The notes beneath the pieces were generated by a model that was not told the origin of the DNA, searched no databases, and was given only the letters and a program-made list of their open reading frames with translations. 64,000 nt of DNA from NCBI GenBank assembly GCA_016219875.1, contig JACRJZ010000151.1, positions 36,789-100,788 on the forward strand, given 5' to 3'. Shown piece by piece: positions 24,489 through 31,964 of this stretch. The DNA is from Verrucomicrobiota bacterium. Lineage in GTDB: Bacteria > Verrucomicrobiota > Verrucomicrobiia > Limisphaerales > JACRJZ01. Numbering within the stretch: position 1 is the stretch's first letter; every line of letters starts with the position of its first letter. The position numbers and the translations under genes were made by a program.

Positions 24489-25007
24489 TCAGAGCAGCCC
24501 CGCCACGGTGGCGATGGCTTCCTGGCGCGGCGTCAACACCTTGCGGAGGTTCGCCTGGGCCTTCTCCAACTCGGCCTGCTTCACCTTGCGCGATTCCAGG
24601 TACTTCGTCAGCGCGGCCTTCAGGTCGGCACTGGACGCTTTCGAGTCGATGGCCTTCTGCAGCGCCTCGGCTTCGGGATTGGGCGGGCCAAAGCTGGGAC
24701 GCCGGTTCTGATCACCCTGGTTGTCGCCGCCGGGACGCGGTCCACGGCCAAACATGCCCCGACCACTCAAGGACGCCATGCGCGCCTCGGACACCTTCTG
24801 CACCAGCGGCTGGATGGCTTTCCATTCCGTCTCGTCGGTGATCTCCAATTGTTCCTTGTAACGGTCCATCATGCGTTGTTGGAACTGCGCCGGATCGAAG
24901 TTGCCGCCGCCGCGGCGTCCGCCGCCCTCTTGTGCCAGGACGTTGGTGGCACTCGCACCCAGCAGGACGGCCAAGCCGCCCGCCAACAGCAAATGGTTTA
25001 GTTTCAT
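24489..25007 (-). CDS. Small exported protein with an LTxxQ-type motif, first gene of the secretion locus
   Basis: The 172-residue product has a clear signal peptide (MKLNHLLLAGGLAVLLGASA...NVLAQ). A helical, Gln/Arg-rich body with a Gly/Pro-rich loop at about 80-115 follows. A C-terminal helix ends LRKVLTPRQEAIATVAGLL. LTxxQ near the end and the all-helical periplasmic form recall Spy/CpxP-type chaperones, but only one motif is present, so this is a tentative likeness. It is the promoter-proximal gene of the type II secretion locus, 43 nt before gspE. A periplasmic helper or sensor role for secretion is possible. Confidence 0.75.
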   Translation of the reverse strand: MKLNHLLLAGGLAVLLGASATNVLAQEGGGRRGGGNFDPAQFQQRMMDRYKEQLEITDETEWKAIQPLVQKVSEARMASLSGRGMFGRGPRPGGDNQGDQNRRPSFGPPNPEAEALQKAIDSKASSADLKAALTKYLESRKVKQAELEKAQANLRKVLTPRQEAIATVAGLL

Positions 25008-25099
25008 AATGTGACTTCCGCTCTGTTTGTTTTGTTTTGTTCTCGTGGCCTAACGGGTCTGCACAATGGTGCTCCCGCGACTCACGAGGCAATGGCCTC

Positions 25100-25114
25100 G
25101 CAAGTAACATGCCA
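25100..25114 (-). promoter_or_regulatory. Candidate sigma-54 (-24/-12) promoter of the type II secretion locus
   Basis: The minus strand reads TGGCATGTTACTTGC. Against the sigma-54 consensus TGGCACG-N4-TTGC this differs at one position, with the invariant GG and GC at the right ten-base spacing. The start of transcription would be near 25088, leaving a leader of about 80 nt before the ATG at 25007. The locus ends with an NtrC-family activator carrying GAFTGA, which makes a functional site more likely. Confidence 0.65.
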
Positions 25115-25153
25115 GTCGAAAATACCTTTGATCCGAGGGTTCTCCACAGAGAC

Positions 25154-25202
25154 TGCGCGCAATATCTGCTCAAACCCCGCCGCCGCGCGCAGAAATTGCG
25201 CG
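25154..25202. promoter_or_regulatory. Possible upstream activator sites (two dyads)
   Basis: Two short dyads lie 40-100 bp upstream of the sigma-54 match: the 8-bp palindrome TGCGCGCA at 25154-25161, and CGCGCA-N5-TGCGCG at 25186-25202. They share the TGCGCG half-site and sit where NtrC-type enhancers often lie. In DNA this GC-rich such dyads can occur by chance. Confidence 0.3.
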
Positions 25203-25513
25203 AGCAAGCCGCGACGAATTCGGAACATATCAGGCCCCCTGCGGTGAACGTCTGGCCCCCCCGTTGCGTCAGCGTCAACACTGAGGATTCGGGATGAAGT
25301 CCTCTCGAAGCGGACAGGCGAGTAAGCCAAGTCACATCCTTCTTCGCAGGCGACCACCAGCGAACAGGGAAGTCCTTTGTGCCGGTGGGTGAGCTGGCTC
25401 CGCTCAGACAGAGGTGAAATGCTGGATTGCTTTGGCGAAGCGTTTCTGCGATCAAGACCGCCAGAATGAACAGCCCCGCAAATCTCATCGGATGCCCCTC
25501 CAAAAGGTCCCAC

Positions 25514-28003
25514 ATGAATACTTGGCTTCAGGCCGTGGCGCCCCTCGCGCTGGCGGGCATGACATGGCCAATAGCGGCCGTGACACCCCAGCCCGGCGAA
25601 TTCCTCGCCTGTCGCAGTTGGTCGGATCGGATCTTTGCCGCGACCAATCCAGCCGCGGCGAGTCACCTGAAACTGCTGCACGAAGATGTCCCCGATTCCG
25701 TGGCGCGGGGACGGTCGTGGCGCGGCACACCCTTTCAACTTGGCGAAAAGACTTACGCACACGGCCTCGCGTTTAACTCCACCAAGCACCTCCTCGTCCA
25801 TCTGGACCGGCCCGCGCGGCGGTTCACGGCGGCAGTCGGCGTGGAGAACAACGACGACACACAGCGTGGCGAGACACAGGGCCACGGCTCGGTCACATTC
25901 CATGTCCTGGTGGACGGCCAAGAGGTCTTCACCTCACCGATCCGGCGGCGCAAGGACGGACCGTTGCCCCTCGAGGTGCCGTTGCGCGGGGCGCGCGAGT
26001 TTGAGATTCGCGTAAAGGACGGTGGCGATGGCCGCGGCTGGGACCAAGCCTTGTGGGCGGAGGCGGTGGTGTCGTGTGAAGACGGCACGAAGCTGCGCTT
26101 GCAGGACTTGCCCTGGGCGCACGAGACGAACGCCAATCCCTACGTTGTTTCCTTCCTCTACAACGGCGCGCCGAGCGCAACGTTGCTGGCAAAGTGGTCG
26201 TGCGCCGCGCGCGCTGAAGGCGAAGGTTCCGCCCGTCTGCGTCGCGACGTGAGTTACACGGATCCCGCCACGGGGCTGCAAGTGCGCATCGAGGCGGAGG
26301 TGTTCCAGGATTTCCCGGCCGTGGAGTGGGTGGCCTATCTGAAGAACACGGCCACCACCAACACGCCGATGCTCGAAGCCATCCAGGCGCTGGACACGGT
26401 GATGCCCGTGCCGGCAGCGGGGGCGGCGAAGCTGCATTGGGCCAAGGGAGCGGTGGCATCCTTCGATGACTTCGCCCCGCAGGAAACCGAGTTGAAAGCC
26501 GGCGCCAAGCTGCGTCTGCAGCCCGGCGGCGGCCGTTCCTCCAGCCAGGTGATGCCGTTCTTCAACCTGGAGGGCGCGGGCGGCGGCATCGTGGCCGCCA
26601 TCGGCTGGAGCGGCGAATGGGCGGCGGAGTTCTCCTGCGACGCGCGCGGCCAAGTGGCGATGAAAGCCGGCCTGGCGCGCACGCACCTGGTGCTGCGTCC
26701 GGGCGAAACCATCCGTACGCCGCGCCTGGCGATGCTCTTCTACGAAGGCGACCGCTGGCACGGACAAAACCTCTGGCGCCAGTTCGTCTTGGCGCATCAT
26801 CGGCCTCGCCTTGCGGGCCAGCCGCTCGTCGCGCCCATCACTTGCGGCAACTGGGGCGGCACGCGCGCCGAGGTGCATCTGGACAACATCGCCAAGATCG
26901 AGCAGCAGCAGTTGCCCATCGCGTACTACTGGATCGACGCAGAATGGTACGGTCGCGGCGGCTGGCCGGTGAACGTCGGCACCTGGGCAGTGAAGAAGGA
27001 CCTTTACCCCGCCGGCTTCAAGCCGCTCAGCGACGCGCTGCGGAAGTCGAAGCGCGAACTGATGCTGTGGTTCGAGCCAGAGCGCGTTTTCAAAGGCACG
27101 GCCTGGCACAAAGAACATCGCGACTGGCTGCTCGACATCGGCGGCGAGAATTTCCTGTTCGACCTGGGCAACCCCGCCGCGCGGCAATTCCTCACCGACT
27201 TCATCTCGGCGAAGGTGGACGAGTTCGGCCTCGGTTGCTACCGCCAGGACTTCAACATCGATCCCCTGCCCTTCTGGCAAAAAGCCGACGCGCCGGACCG
27301 GCAAGGCATCAGCGAAATCCGCTACATCGAGGGCCTCTACGCGTTCTGGGACGGACTGCTCGCCCGGCATCCGGGCCTCATGATCGACAACTGCGCCAGC
27401 GGCGGACGGCGCATCGACTTGGAGACGCTGGGCCGCGCCACGCCGTTCTGGCGGACCGACGGCCCGCGCGACGCCATCGCGCATCAGGGCCACACTTACG
27501 GCTTGTTGGCGTGGGCGCCGTTGAGCGCGACCAGCCAGGATCGCGCGCGCGACGACTACGAGTTCCGCAGCAGCATGTGCAGCGGGCTGTGCCTGAACTG
27601 GTGGGTGTCGGGCGACGCGCCGGCGGAGCGGATTCCGGAGAGTTTCCCGTTCGCCTGGGCCAAAGCGACGTTGGAGCAGTACCTCCAAGTGCGCGGCTTT
27701 TACTACGGCGATTACTATCCGCTGACGAGCTACTCCCTGGGGCGGGACCTCTGGATGGCGTATCAACTCGACCGTCCAGACCAGCGGCGCGGGCTGGTGG
27801 TGGCGTTGCGCCGGCCGGAAAGCCCGTATGAATCCGCGCGGCTGCCACTGTACGGCCTCGACGAGCGGGCAACGTATCGGATCACAGACCTCGACACGCA
27901 GGTGCAACACACGCGCACGGGGAAGGAGTTGCTTGAGGAAGGATTGGCGGTGTCGCTCAAAGCGCGGCCCGGCTCGGCGCTGCTCCTGTACGAGCGCCAG
28001 TAG
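25514..28003 (+). CDS. Secreted GH36-type alpha-galactosidase with N-terminal NPCBM domain
   Basis: The 829-residue enzyme has a signal peptide (MNTWLQAVAPLALAGMTWPIAAV). An NPCBM carbohydrate-binding domain lies at about 30-180 (SDRIFAATNPAAA ... HGLAFNSTKHLLVHL; GWDQALWAEA). A beta-rich domain leads into the GH36/GH27 (melibiase) barrel. The catalytic nucleophile is Asp579 in CYRQDFNID, and the likely acid/base is Asp649 in FWRTDGPRD. The conserved DNCASGGRR and YYWIDAEWYGRGGW are also present. It would release alpha-linked galactose or a related sugar from plant or algal polymers in the periplasm or outside. The ATG at 25514 is chosen because it starts the signal peptide; 29 further in-frame upstream codons do not. 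It ends 9 bp from the converging cytochrome gene. Confidence 0.9.
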   Translation: MNTWLQAVAPLALAGMTWPIAAVTPQPGEFLACRSWSDRIFAATNPAAASHLKLLHEDVPDSVARGRSWRGTPFQLGEKTYAHGLAFNSTKHLLVHLDRPARRFTAAVGVENNDDTQRGETQGHGSVTFHVLVDGQEVFTSPIRRRKDGPLPLEVPLRGAREFEIRVKDGGDGRGWDQALWAEAVVSCEDGTKLRLQDLPWAHETNANPYVVSFLYNGAPSATLLAKWSCAARAEGEGSARLRRDVSYTDPATGLQVRIEAEVFQDFPAVEWVAYLKNTATTNTPMLEAIQALDTVMPVPAAGAAKLHWAKGAVASFDDFAPQETELKAGAKLRLQPGGGRSSSQVMPFFNLEGAGGGIVAAIGWSGEWAAEFSCDARGQVAMKAGLARTHLVLRPGETIRTPRLAMLFYEGDRWHGQNLWRQFVLAHHRPRLAGQPLVAPITCGNWGGTRAEVHLDNIAKIEQQQLPIAYYWIDAEWYGRGGWPVNVGTWAVKKDLYPAGFKPLSDALRKSKRELMLWFEPERVFKGTAWHKEHRDWLLDIGGENFLFDLGNPAARQFLTDFISAKVDEFGLGCYRQDFNIDPLPFWQKADAPDRQGISEIRYIEGLYAFWDGLLARHPGLMIDNCASGGRRIDLETLGRATPFWRTDGPRDAIAHQGHTYGLLAWAPLSATSQDRARDDYEFRSSMCSGLCLNWWVSGDAPAERIPESFPFAWAKATLEQYLQVRGFYYGDYYPLTSYSLGRDLWMAYQLDRPDQRRGLVVALRRPESPYESARLPLYGLDERATYRITDLDTQVQHTRTGKELLEEGLAVSLKARPGSALLLYERQ

Positions 28004-28012
28004 AAGGCGGCT

Positions 28013-29896
28013 TCACAGGGACAGCAGATACTCCGCGAGATCGTCGATTTCCTGCGGCGACAGGTGGGAGGTTTTTCCATGCAAGTCCAGAGGGTTACAG
28101 GTTGTGAGCACGTCCCGGAGGGTCGTCGGTCTGCCATCGTGCAAGTAGGGCGCGGTGCGCCACAATTCCACCAGCGTCGGCGTGTCAAACCGGTCGGTGG
28201 GGTTGTCGTCTTTGCTGGCCGTGCCCACGTCATGGCTGGCCAGGTCCGTTAACAGCCCCGGCGGATGACACCGGACGCAGCCCACCTCCGGTCGCCGGAA
28301 GATCTCCCGACCTCGCTCCGCCGCGTGGGAAAGTTTTCCCTTCACCAAGTACGGACTGGGAACGGGCTGGAGCGACTTGAGGTAAGCATCCATCGCGGCT
28401 GGCACCTCTCCGGGCTGGTCGGAAAACAGGATGTGCCGGAGGCCGGCGCGCACCGCCACTTCCGCGTTGGTCCGCACACCCAGCGACATGGCGGGCGGCG
28501 TCAGGTGCGCCCACAGCAGGCTCTTGGTGTTCTTCGGATTCGCGACGCCGTCATTGAGCAGGTCCCAATCGAAGGCGTCCATCCGCCCGTCGGGATCGTG
28601 GCAACTGGCGCAGCTTTGCCAGCCCTGGGAACAAAGGCTGGCGTCGTTGAAGAACATCTCGCCTTTGCGCACGAGTGAAAGCTCACCGGCAGTAGCCAAG
28701 GAAATCGGTTCAGCGACCGGCTCTCGCTGCTTGAAATCGATCACGCACAGGTTGTCCGAGAAGTAATTCGCCACGTAAAGGCGCGTTCCTTGCACGGCCA
28801 GCGCGCGCGGGCCTTGGCCTGGCAGCGGAATGCGCTGGCGCACGCGGACCGGGTGCGCCGGCGGGCCTTTGATGGTGGGGACGTTCTCGCCCATGTAGTA
28901 GCCCAGTCTGATGCTTTGAAAACTCAACGGGTCCGCTTCCACCGGCGCATCCACCAAGCTCACTTCGTGCGTGCCGGCGTGCGAAACAACGATGGTCTTT
29001 CCGTCCGGCGTCCAAGCGACTGCCCACGGGTTCGCCGCGCCGCGCCCGGTTTGGTCCAGCAGGAGCGTGCCCAAAACGCGCATTCGGGTCAGGTCCAGCA
29101 CGCTCAAGGCATTGCAGGTGATCCGGCCCATCTCCACTTGCGTCGTGGCAAACCAGTAGCGCGCGCACAGGTGAGTCACCGCGGCGAAGCGCCCGTCCGG
29201 CGAAATCGCCAAGCCCCGCAGAAGGCCGCTGCCTTCGGCCAAATGGATGTGCTTGGTCAGTTGGCCGGCTGCCGTGTTGATGACGCTGACCGCGGCCACG
29301 GCGTGCCAGTTGTTGGCGGGCATGGCCTGCAGGTGATTGGCAACGACCAGCCATTTGCCGTCCGGAGTGATCGCCGCCGTCACGGGCTCCCGCTGCACGC
29401 CGATCCGGCGGACCTCCCGGCGGGTGGCCAGGTCGATGACGGAGATGTCGTGGTTGAAGCGGTTGCAGACATACAGCGTTTTCTCATCCGGGCTGAGCAC
29501 CGGCGACATGGCGGTGTGCCCGGCTGGCATCCGCTCGACGATGCGATGCCGGGCCGTATCGACGACGCAAATCGCGCTCGTGGCCGCCGCGCACGCAACG
29601 TAAAGCCGCGAGCCATCTTTCGAGAGGGCCAAGCCCGAAGGCGACTCCGGAACATCAAGGCTGTGGGTGACTCTGGCCGAAGCAATGTCAAAGGCTGCGA
29701 CTTGGTTCGCTGTCGCGCAGGCGATCCACAAGGTCTTCCCGTCCGGGGTCACCACCAAAGCGGTTGGCGAAAGCGGTCGGTCGCTCGACGTTCGCGCCCC
29801 CGCGATACTTTCGAGCACATCGGCCCCAGTTCTGGCTGGGCCGCCGGCGGCCAGGATCATCGCTGCCACCATCGGAACGAGCTTTGTTCTCATCAT
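28013..29896 (-). CDS. Beta-propeller protein fused to a di-haem cytochrome c peroxidase-like domain
   Basis: The 627-residue exported protein starts MMRTKLVPMVAAMILAAGGP. YVTN-type propeller repeats fill about 35-400 (LSPTALVVTPDGKTLWIAC, GLALSKDGSRLYVAC, PVLSPDEKTLYVCN and so on). The C-terminal part, about 410-627, resembles the MauG/cytochrome c peroxidase family, with haem sites CASCH and CVRCH and the late APYLHDGR segment typical of these enzymes. It should act in the periplasm as an electron-transfer or peroxidase-type enzyme; the substrate cannot be told. The start is taken at the first of two adjacent ATGs (29896). Upstream, a TTG in frame would add ten residues. Neighbours give no pathway. 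Confidence 0.88.
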   Translation of the reverse strand: MMRTKLVPMVAAMILAAGGPARTGADVLESIAGARTSSDRPLSPTALVVTPDGKTLWIACATANQVAAFDIASARVTHSLDVPESPSGLALSKDGSRLYVACAAATSAICVVDTARHRIVERMPAGHTAMSPVLSPDEKTLYVCNRFNHDISVIDLATRREVRRIGVQREPVTAAITPDGKWLVVANHLQAMPANNWHAVAAVSVINTAAGQLTKHIHLAEGSGLLRGLAISPDGRFAAVTHLCARYWFATTQVEMGRITCNALSVLDLTRMRVLGTLLLDQTGRGAANPWAVAWTPDGKTIVVSHAGTHEVSLVDAPVEADPLSFQSIRLGYYMGENVPTIKGPPAHPVRVRQRIPLPGQGPRALAVQGTRLYVANYFSDNLCVIDFKQREPVAEPISLATAGELSLVRKGEMFFNDASLCSQGWQSCASCHDPDGRMDAFDWDLLNDGVANPKNTKSLLWAHLTPPAMSLGVRTNAEVAVRAGLRHILFSDQPGEVPAAMDAYLKSLQPVPSPYLVKGKLSHAAERGREIFRRPEVGCVRCHPPGLLTDLASHDVGTASKDDNPTDRFDTPTLVELWRTAPYLHDGRPTTLRDVLTTCNPLDLHGKTSHLSPQEIDDLAEYLLSL

Positions 29897-29976
29897 CGGT
29901 TGCTCCTGCCCGTTACTACCGGGCAATGAGGCCGAAGGTTACAGCGGCACGCTTTCAGACTTGCGGAGCCCCCGCG

Positions 29977-31554
29977 CTACTCCGCCACCGTCTCCACTTC
30001 ATAGAACGCCGTCGCTCTTCCTGGCCCGACCAGTCCGGACCAGCGCAGTTGAAAGCCGTCAGCAACCAAGTCCTCACTGACTTGCTCGCGCAGCGTGGTC
30101 AGCGTTGGCCGACGGTAAACCCGGTAACGGAAGCCCTCCACCGTCTCCCAAGTCAGGTGTATTTGGCCGCCTTCGATGCGGGCGGAAGTGATGCGTGCCG
30201 CGGGCGGCTGGCTGCCCTTCACGATGACGAAGTAGTCATCGACGACTCCCGTGTCGCGGAGAAAACGCGCCCGGAGCACGTCGCGGTCGATGTCCACCAC
30301 GAGAGAACCGAGGGCGTTGGCGGTGTAAACCATCGCCGGGTGGCCGTACACGCCGGGGCCAAGAAAACCGGAGCAGCCCATGACCGCATACACGGTCCCG
30401 GACTGCGGAGCGGGCTTGTAGTAGGCGCCGCCGCTGCCGGGTCGGCCATCGCCGCTGTCGAGTTTCATGGCGGCCGTGAGCGTGCTGGAGTGGCCGAAGT
30501 GACCGCGCAAGAGGCAGGACCGTTCGTAATTGTGGCTGTGCCCGTTGAGCACCAGATCGACGCCGAACTCCTCCAGCAATGGAACGAAGTAGGTGCGCGT
30601 GGTGATCATGTCCCATTCCCAATCCGAGTTGTGCGATCCCCAGGAGTAGGGCGGGGAGTGGAACATGGCGACGAGCCACGGCTGGGTGTTGGTTTCCAGA
30701 TCCGCGCGCAGCCAAGCCAACTGGCGGTCGCGGTAGGCCGGATCGAGTTCGGCGGTGAAGATGCCGTTCGTTCCGTAGCAATCCAGCACCACAAGGTGGA
30801 CGCCGGGGCGGTTGAACGAGTAGTAGCGCTCGGAACCCGACGGCACGCCGCCCATCTCGCCGTTCATCGGCAGGGAAAAGGCGTTCAGATAAGGCTGGCC
30901 GCCCTCCGTTCCCAAATCGTGGTTGCCGTAGCAGGGAAACACCGGCGTGGTCCGCAACGGCCCGGCATAGACATCGAAGAACGCTTGCTGGAGTTCGTGG
31001 TCGAAGCCGTTGTCGGCCAGGTCGCCCGTGTTCAGGCACAGATCGGCGGGCCGGCTTTGAGCGAACCGCAGAAACGCCTCCCGCACGTCCTGCCGGCTGT
31101 CCCCGTCGTCACGGACAATCGTCGCGCGGGTGTCTCCCATGACCCAAATCCGAACCGGGGCAGGAAACACGGGCGCGGTGGTGAAGTGACAGTCGGCTCC
31201 GCTCACCAGATCGCCGCCACTGGAGCCGACCGCGTAGAAATAGCGCGTGCCCGGCTGAAGATTGGTCAGCGGCAACTCGTGGTCCGTCTTCGGCACGTCG
31301 TCGAGCGTGACCGCCGTGAAAACGCCGGGTTGTGTTCCCAGTCGCACTCGGGAGTCGGTGGCAGTGTCCGTCCGCCAGCACAAGACGACGCGGTTCGACG
31401 ACAGCATTTGGAGGTAAGGACCGCGCGTGACTTCCGTGGCAAAGGAATTGAAAACCAAGGACGCAATGGTCCCTGCGAGGAACAGCGTCCTCAGTTTCGG
31501 AACCAGCGTGGGCAGGTTGGCGGCGCGCATGGCCCGGAACATATTGTCCGGCAT
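29977..31554 (-). CDS. Secreted purple acid phosphatase-like metallophosphoesterase
   Basis: The 525-residue product has an N-terminal signal (LRTLFLAGTIASLVFNSFA) and a fibronectin III-like domain (about 42-125, RGPYLQMLSSNRVVLCW ... LQPGTRYFYAVG). The metallophosphoesterase core has all five metal-binding blocks: VMGDTR, NTGDLADNG, CYGNHD, AMFHSPPY and NGHSHNYERS. It would hydrolyse phosphomonoesters or related esters outside the cytoplasm. A C-terminal beta domain (about 435-525, ITSARIEGGQIHLTWETVEG) resembles the small tail domain seen on many secreted proteins of this group. The ATG at 31554 adds about 20 residues before the hydrophobic core; a later start within them is possible. Confidence 0.9.
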   Translation of the reverse strand: MPDNMFRAMRAANLPTLVPKLRTLFLAGTIASLVFNSFATEVTRGPYLQMLSSNRVVLCWRTDTATDSRVRLGTQPGVFTAVTLDDVPKTDHELPLTNLQPGTRYFYAVGSSGGDLVSGADCHFTTAPVFPAPVRIWVMGDTRATIVRDDGDSRQDVREAFLRFAQSRPADLCLNTGDLADNGFDHELQQAFFDVYAGPLRTTPVFPCYGNHDLGTEGGQPYLNAFSLPMNGEMGGVPSGSERYYSFNRPGVHLVVLDCYGTNGIFTAELDPAYRDRQLAWLRADLETNTQPWLVAMFHSPPYSWGSHNSDWEWDMITTRTYFVPLLEEFGVDLVLNGHSHNYERSCLLRGHFGHSSTLTAAMKLDSGDGRPGSGGAYYKPAPQSGTVYAVMGCSGFLGPGVYGHPAMVYTANALGSLVVDIDRDVLRARFLRDTGVVDDYFVIVKGSQPPAARITSARIEGGQIHLTWETVEGFRYRVYRRPTLTTLREQVSEDLVADGFQLRWSGLVGPGRATAFYEVETVAE

Positions 31555-31597
31555 GGGCGAACCTCAATCCGAATTGTGGAAACGAGTTCAACACTCC

Positions 31598-31810
31598 GAA
31601 GCAGCCGACGTGAGGAGGCTCAATCTTGATTTCAGATTTCAGATTTCAGATTTGAAGAGTGAGCCTCTCCAGGAACCGTTCGGTGGGGCGAGCATCCTCG
31701 CGAGCCGCCCAAGGTCCCATCCGGCTCGCGGGGACGCTCGCCCCACCAGCCGGTTCCTGACGGCGACGCCCGGTCGCCGACCGTGGGGTTCTCCTCACAT
31801 CGGCGGCTGC
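31598..31810. repeat. Family A repeat copy interrupted by a second hairpin element
   Basis: The left arm (31598-31621, GAAGCAGCCGACGTGAGG...) is complete, with one base changed. The right arm is broken: GAGCCTC at 31661-31667 and the remainder at about 31791-31810. Between them lies another inverted repeat (about 31669-31760) with arms that include GTGGGGCGAGC and GCTCGCCCCAC. The spacer holds TTTCAGAT tandem units. This fills most of the 410-bp divergent gap between the phosphatase and the kinase (31555-31964); no gene is seen there. Confidence 0.8.
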
Positions 31811-31964
31811 GGTTTTGAAAGAGCCCGCGCGGAGGTGCGGGCCAGGATGGTCTTTGCGAAACTCCAGTCCCGGCCCTATAGTCTGCCGTGTTTGACGCAG
31901 GTTCAGGTCGGATGGAACCTCGGCGGTTGACTCGCGGACGTTCCGCCTCCCACCCAAGAGTCAC

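Larger units (their letters stand above)
25008..25513. other. 505-bp divergent intergenic region with candidate sigma-54 control
   Basis: It separates the secretion locus (minus) from the GH36 gene (plus). Apart from the sigma-54 promoter match and the dyads listed separately, I see no gene, riboswitch or repeat-family member. A T-rich stretch (TGTTTGTTTTGTTTTGTT) lies at 25025-25041, in the presumed 5' leader of the secretion transcript. Confidence 0.6.

Noticed and set aside
25934..27910. 658-codon open frame antisense to the GH36 gene
   Set aside because: The GH36 gene has catalytic motifs and a signal peptide; the opposite frame has no motif and a typical shadow composition.
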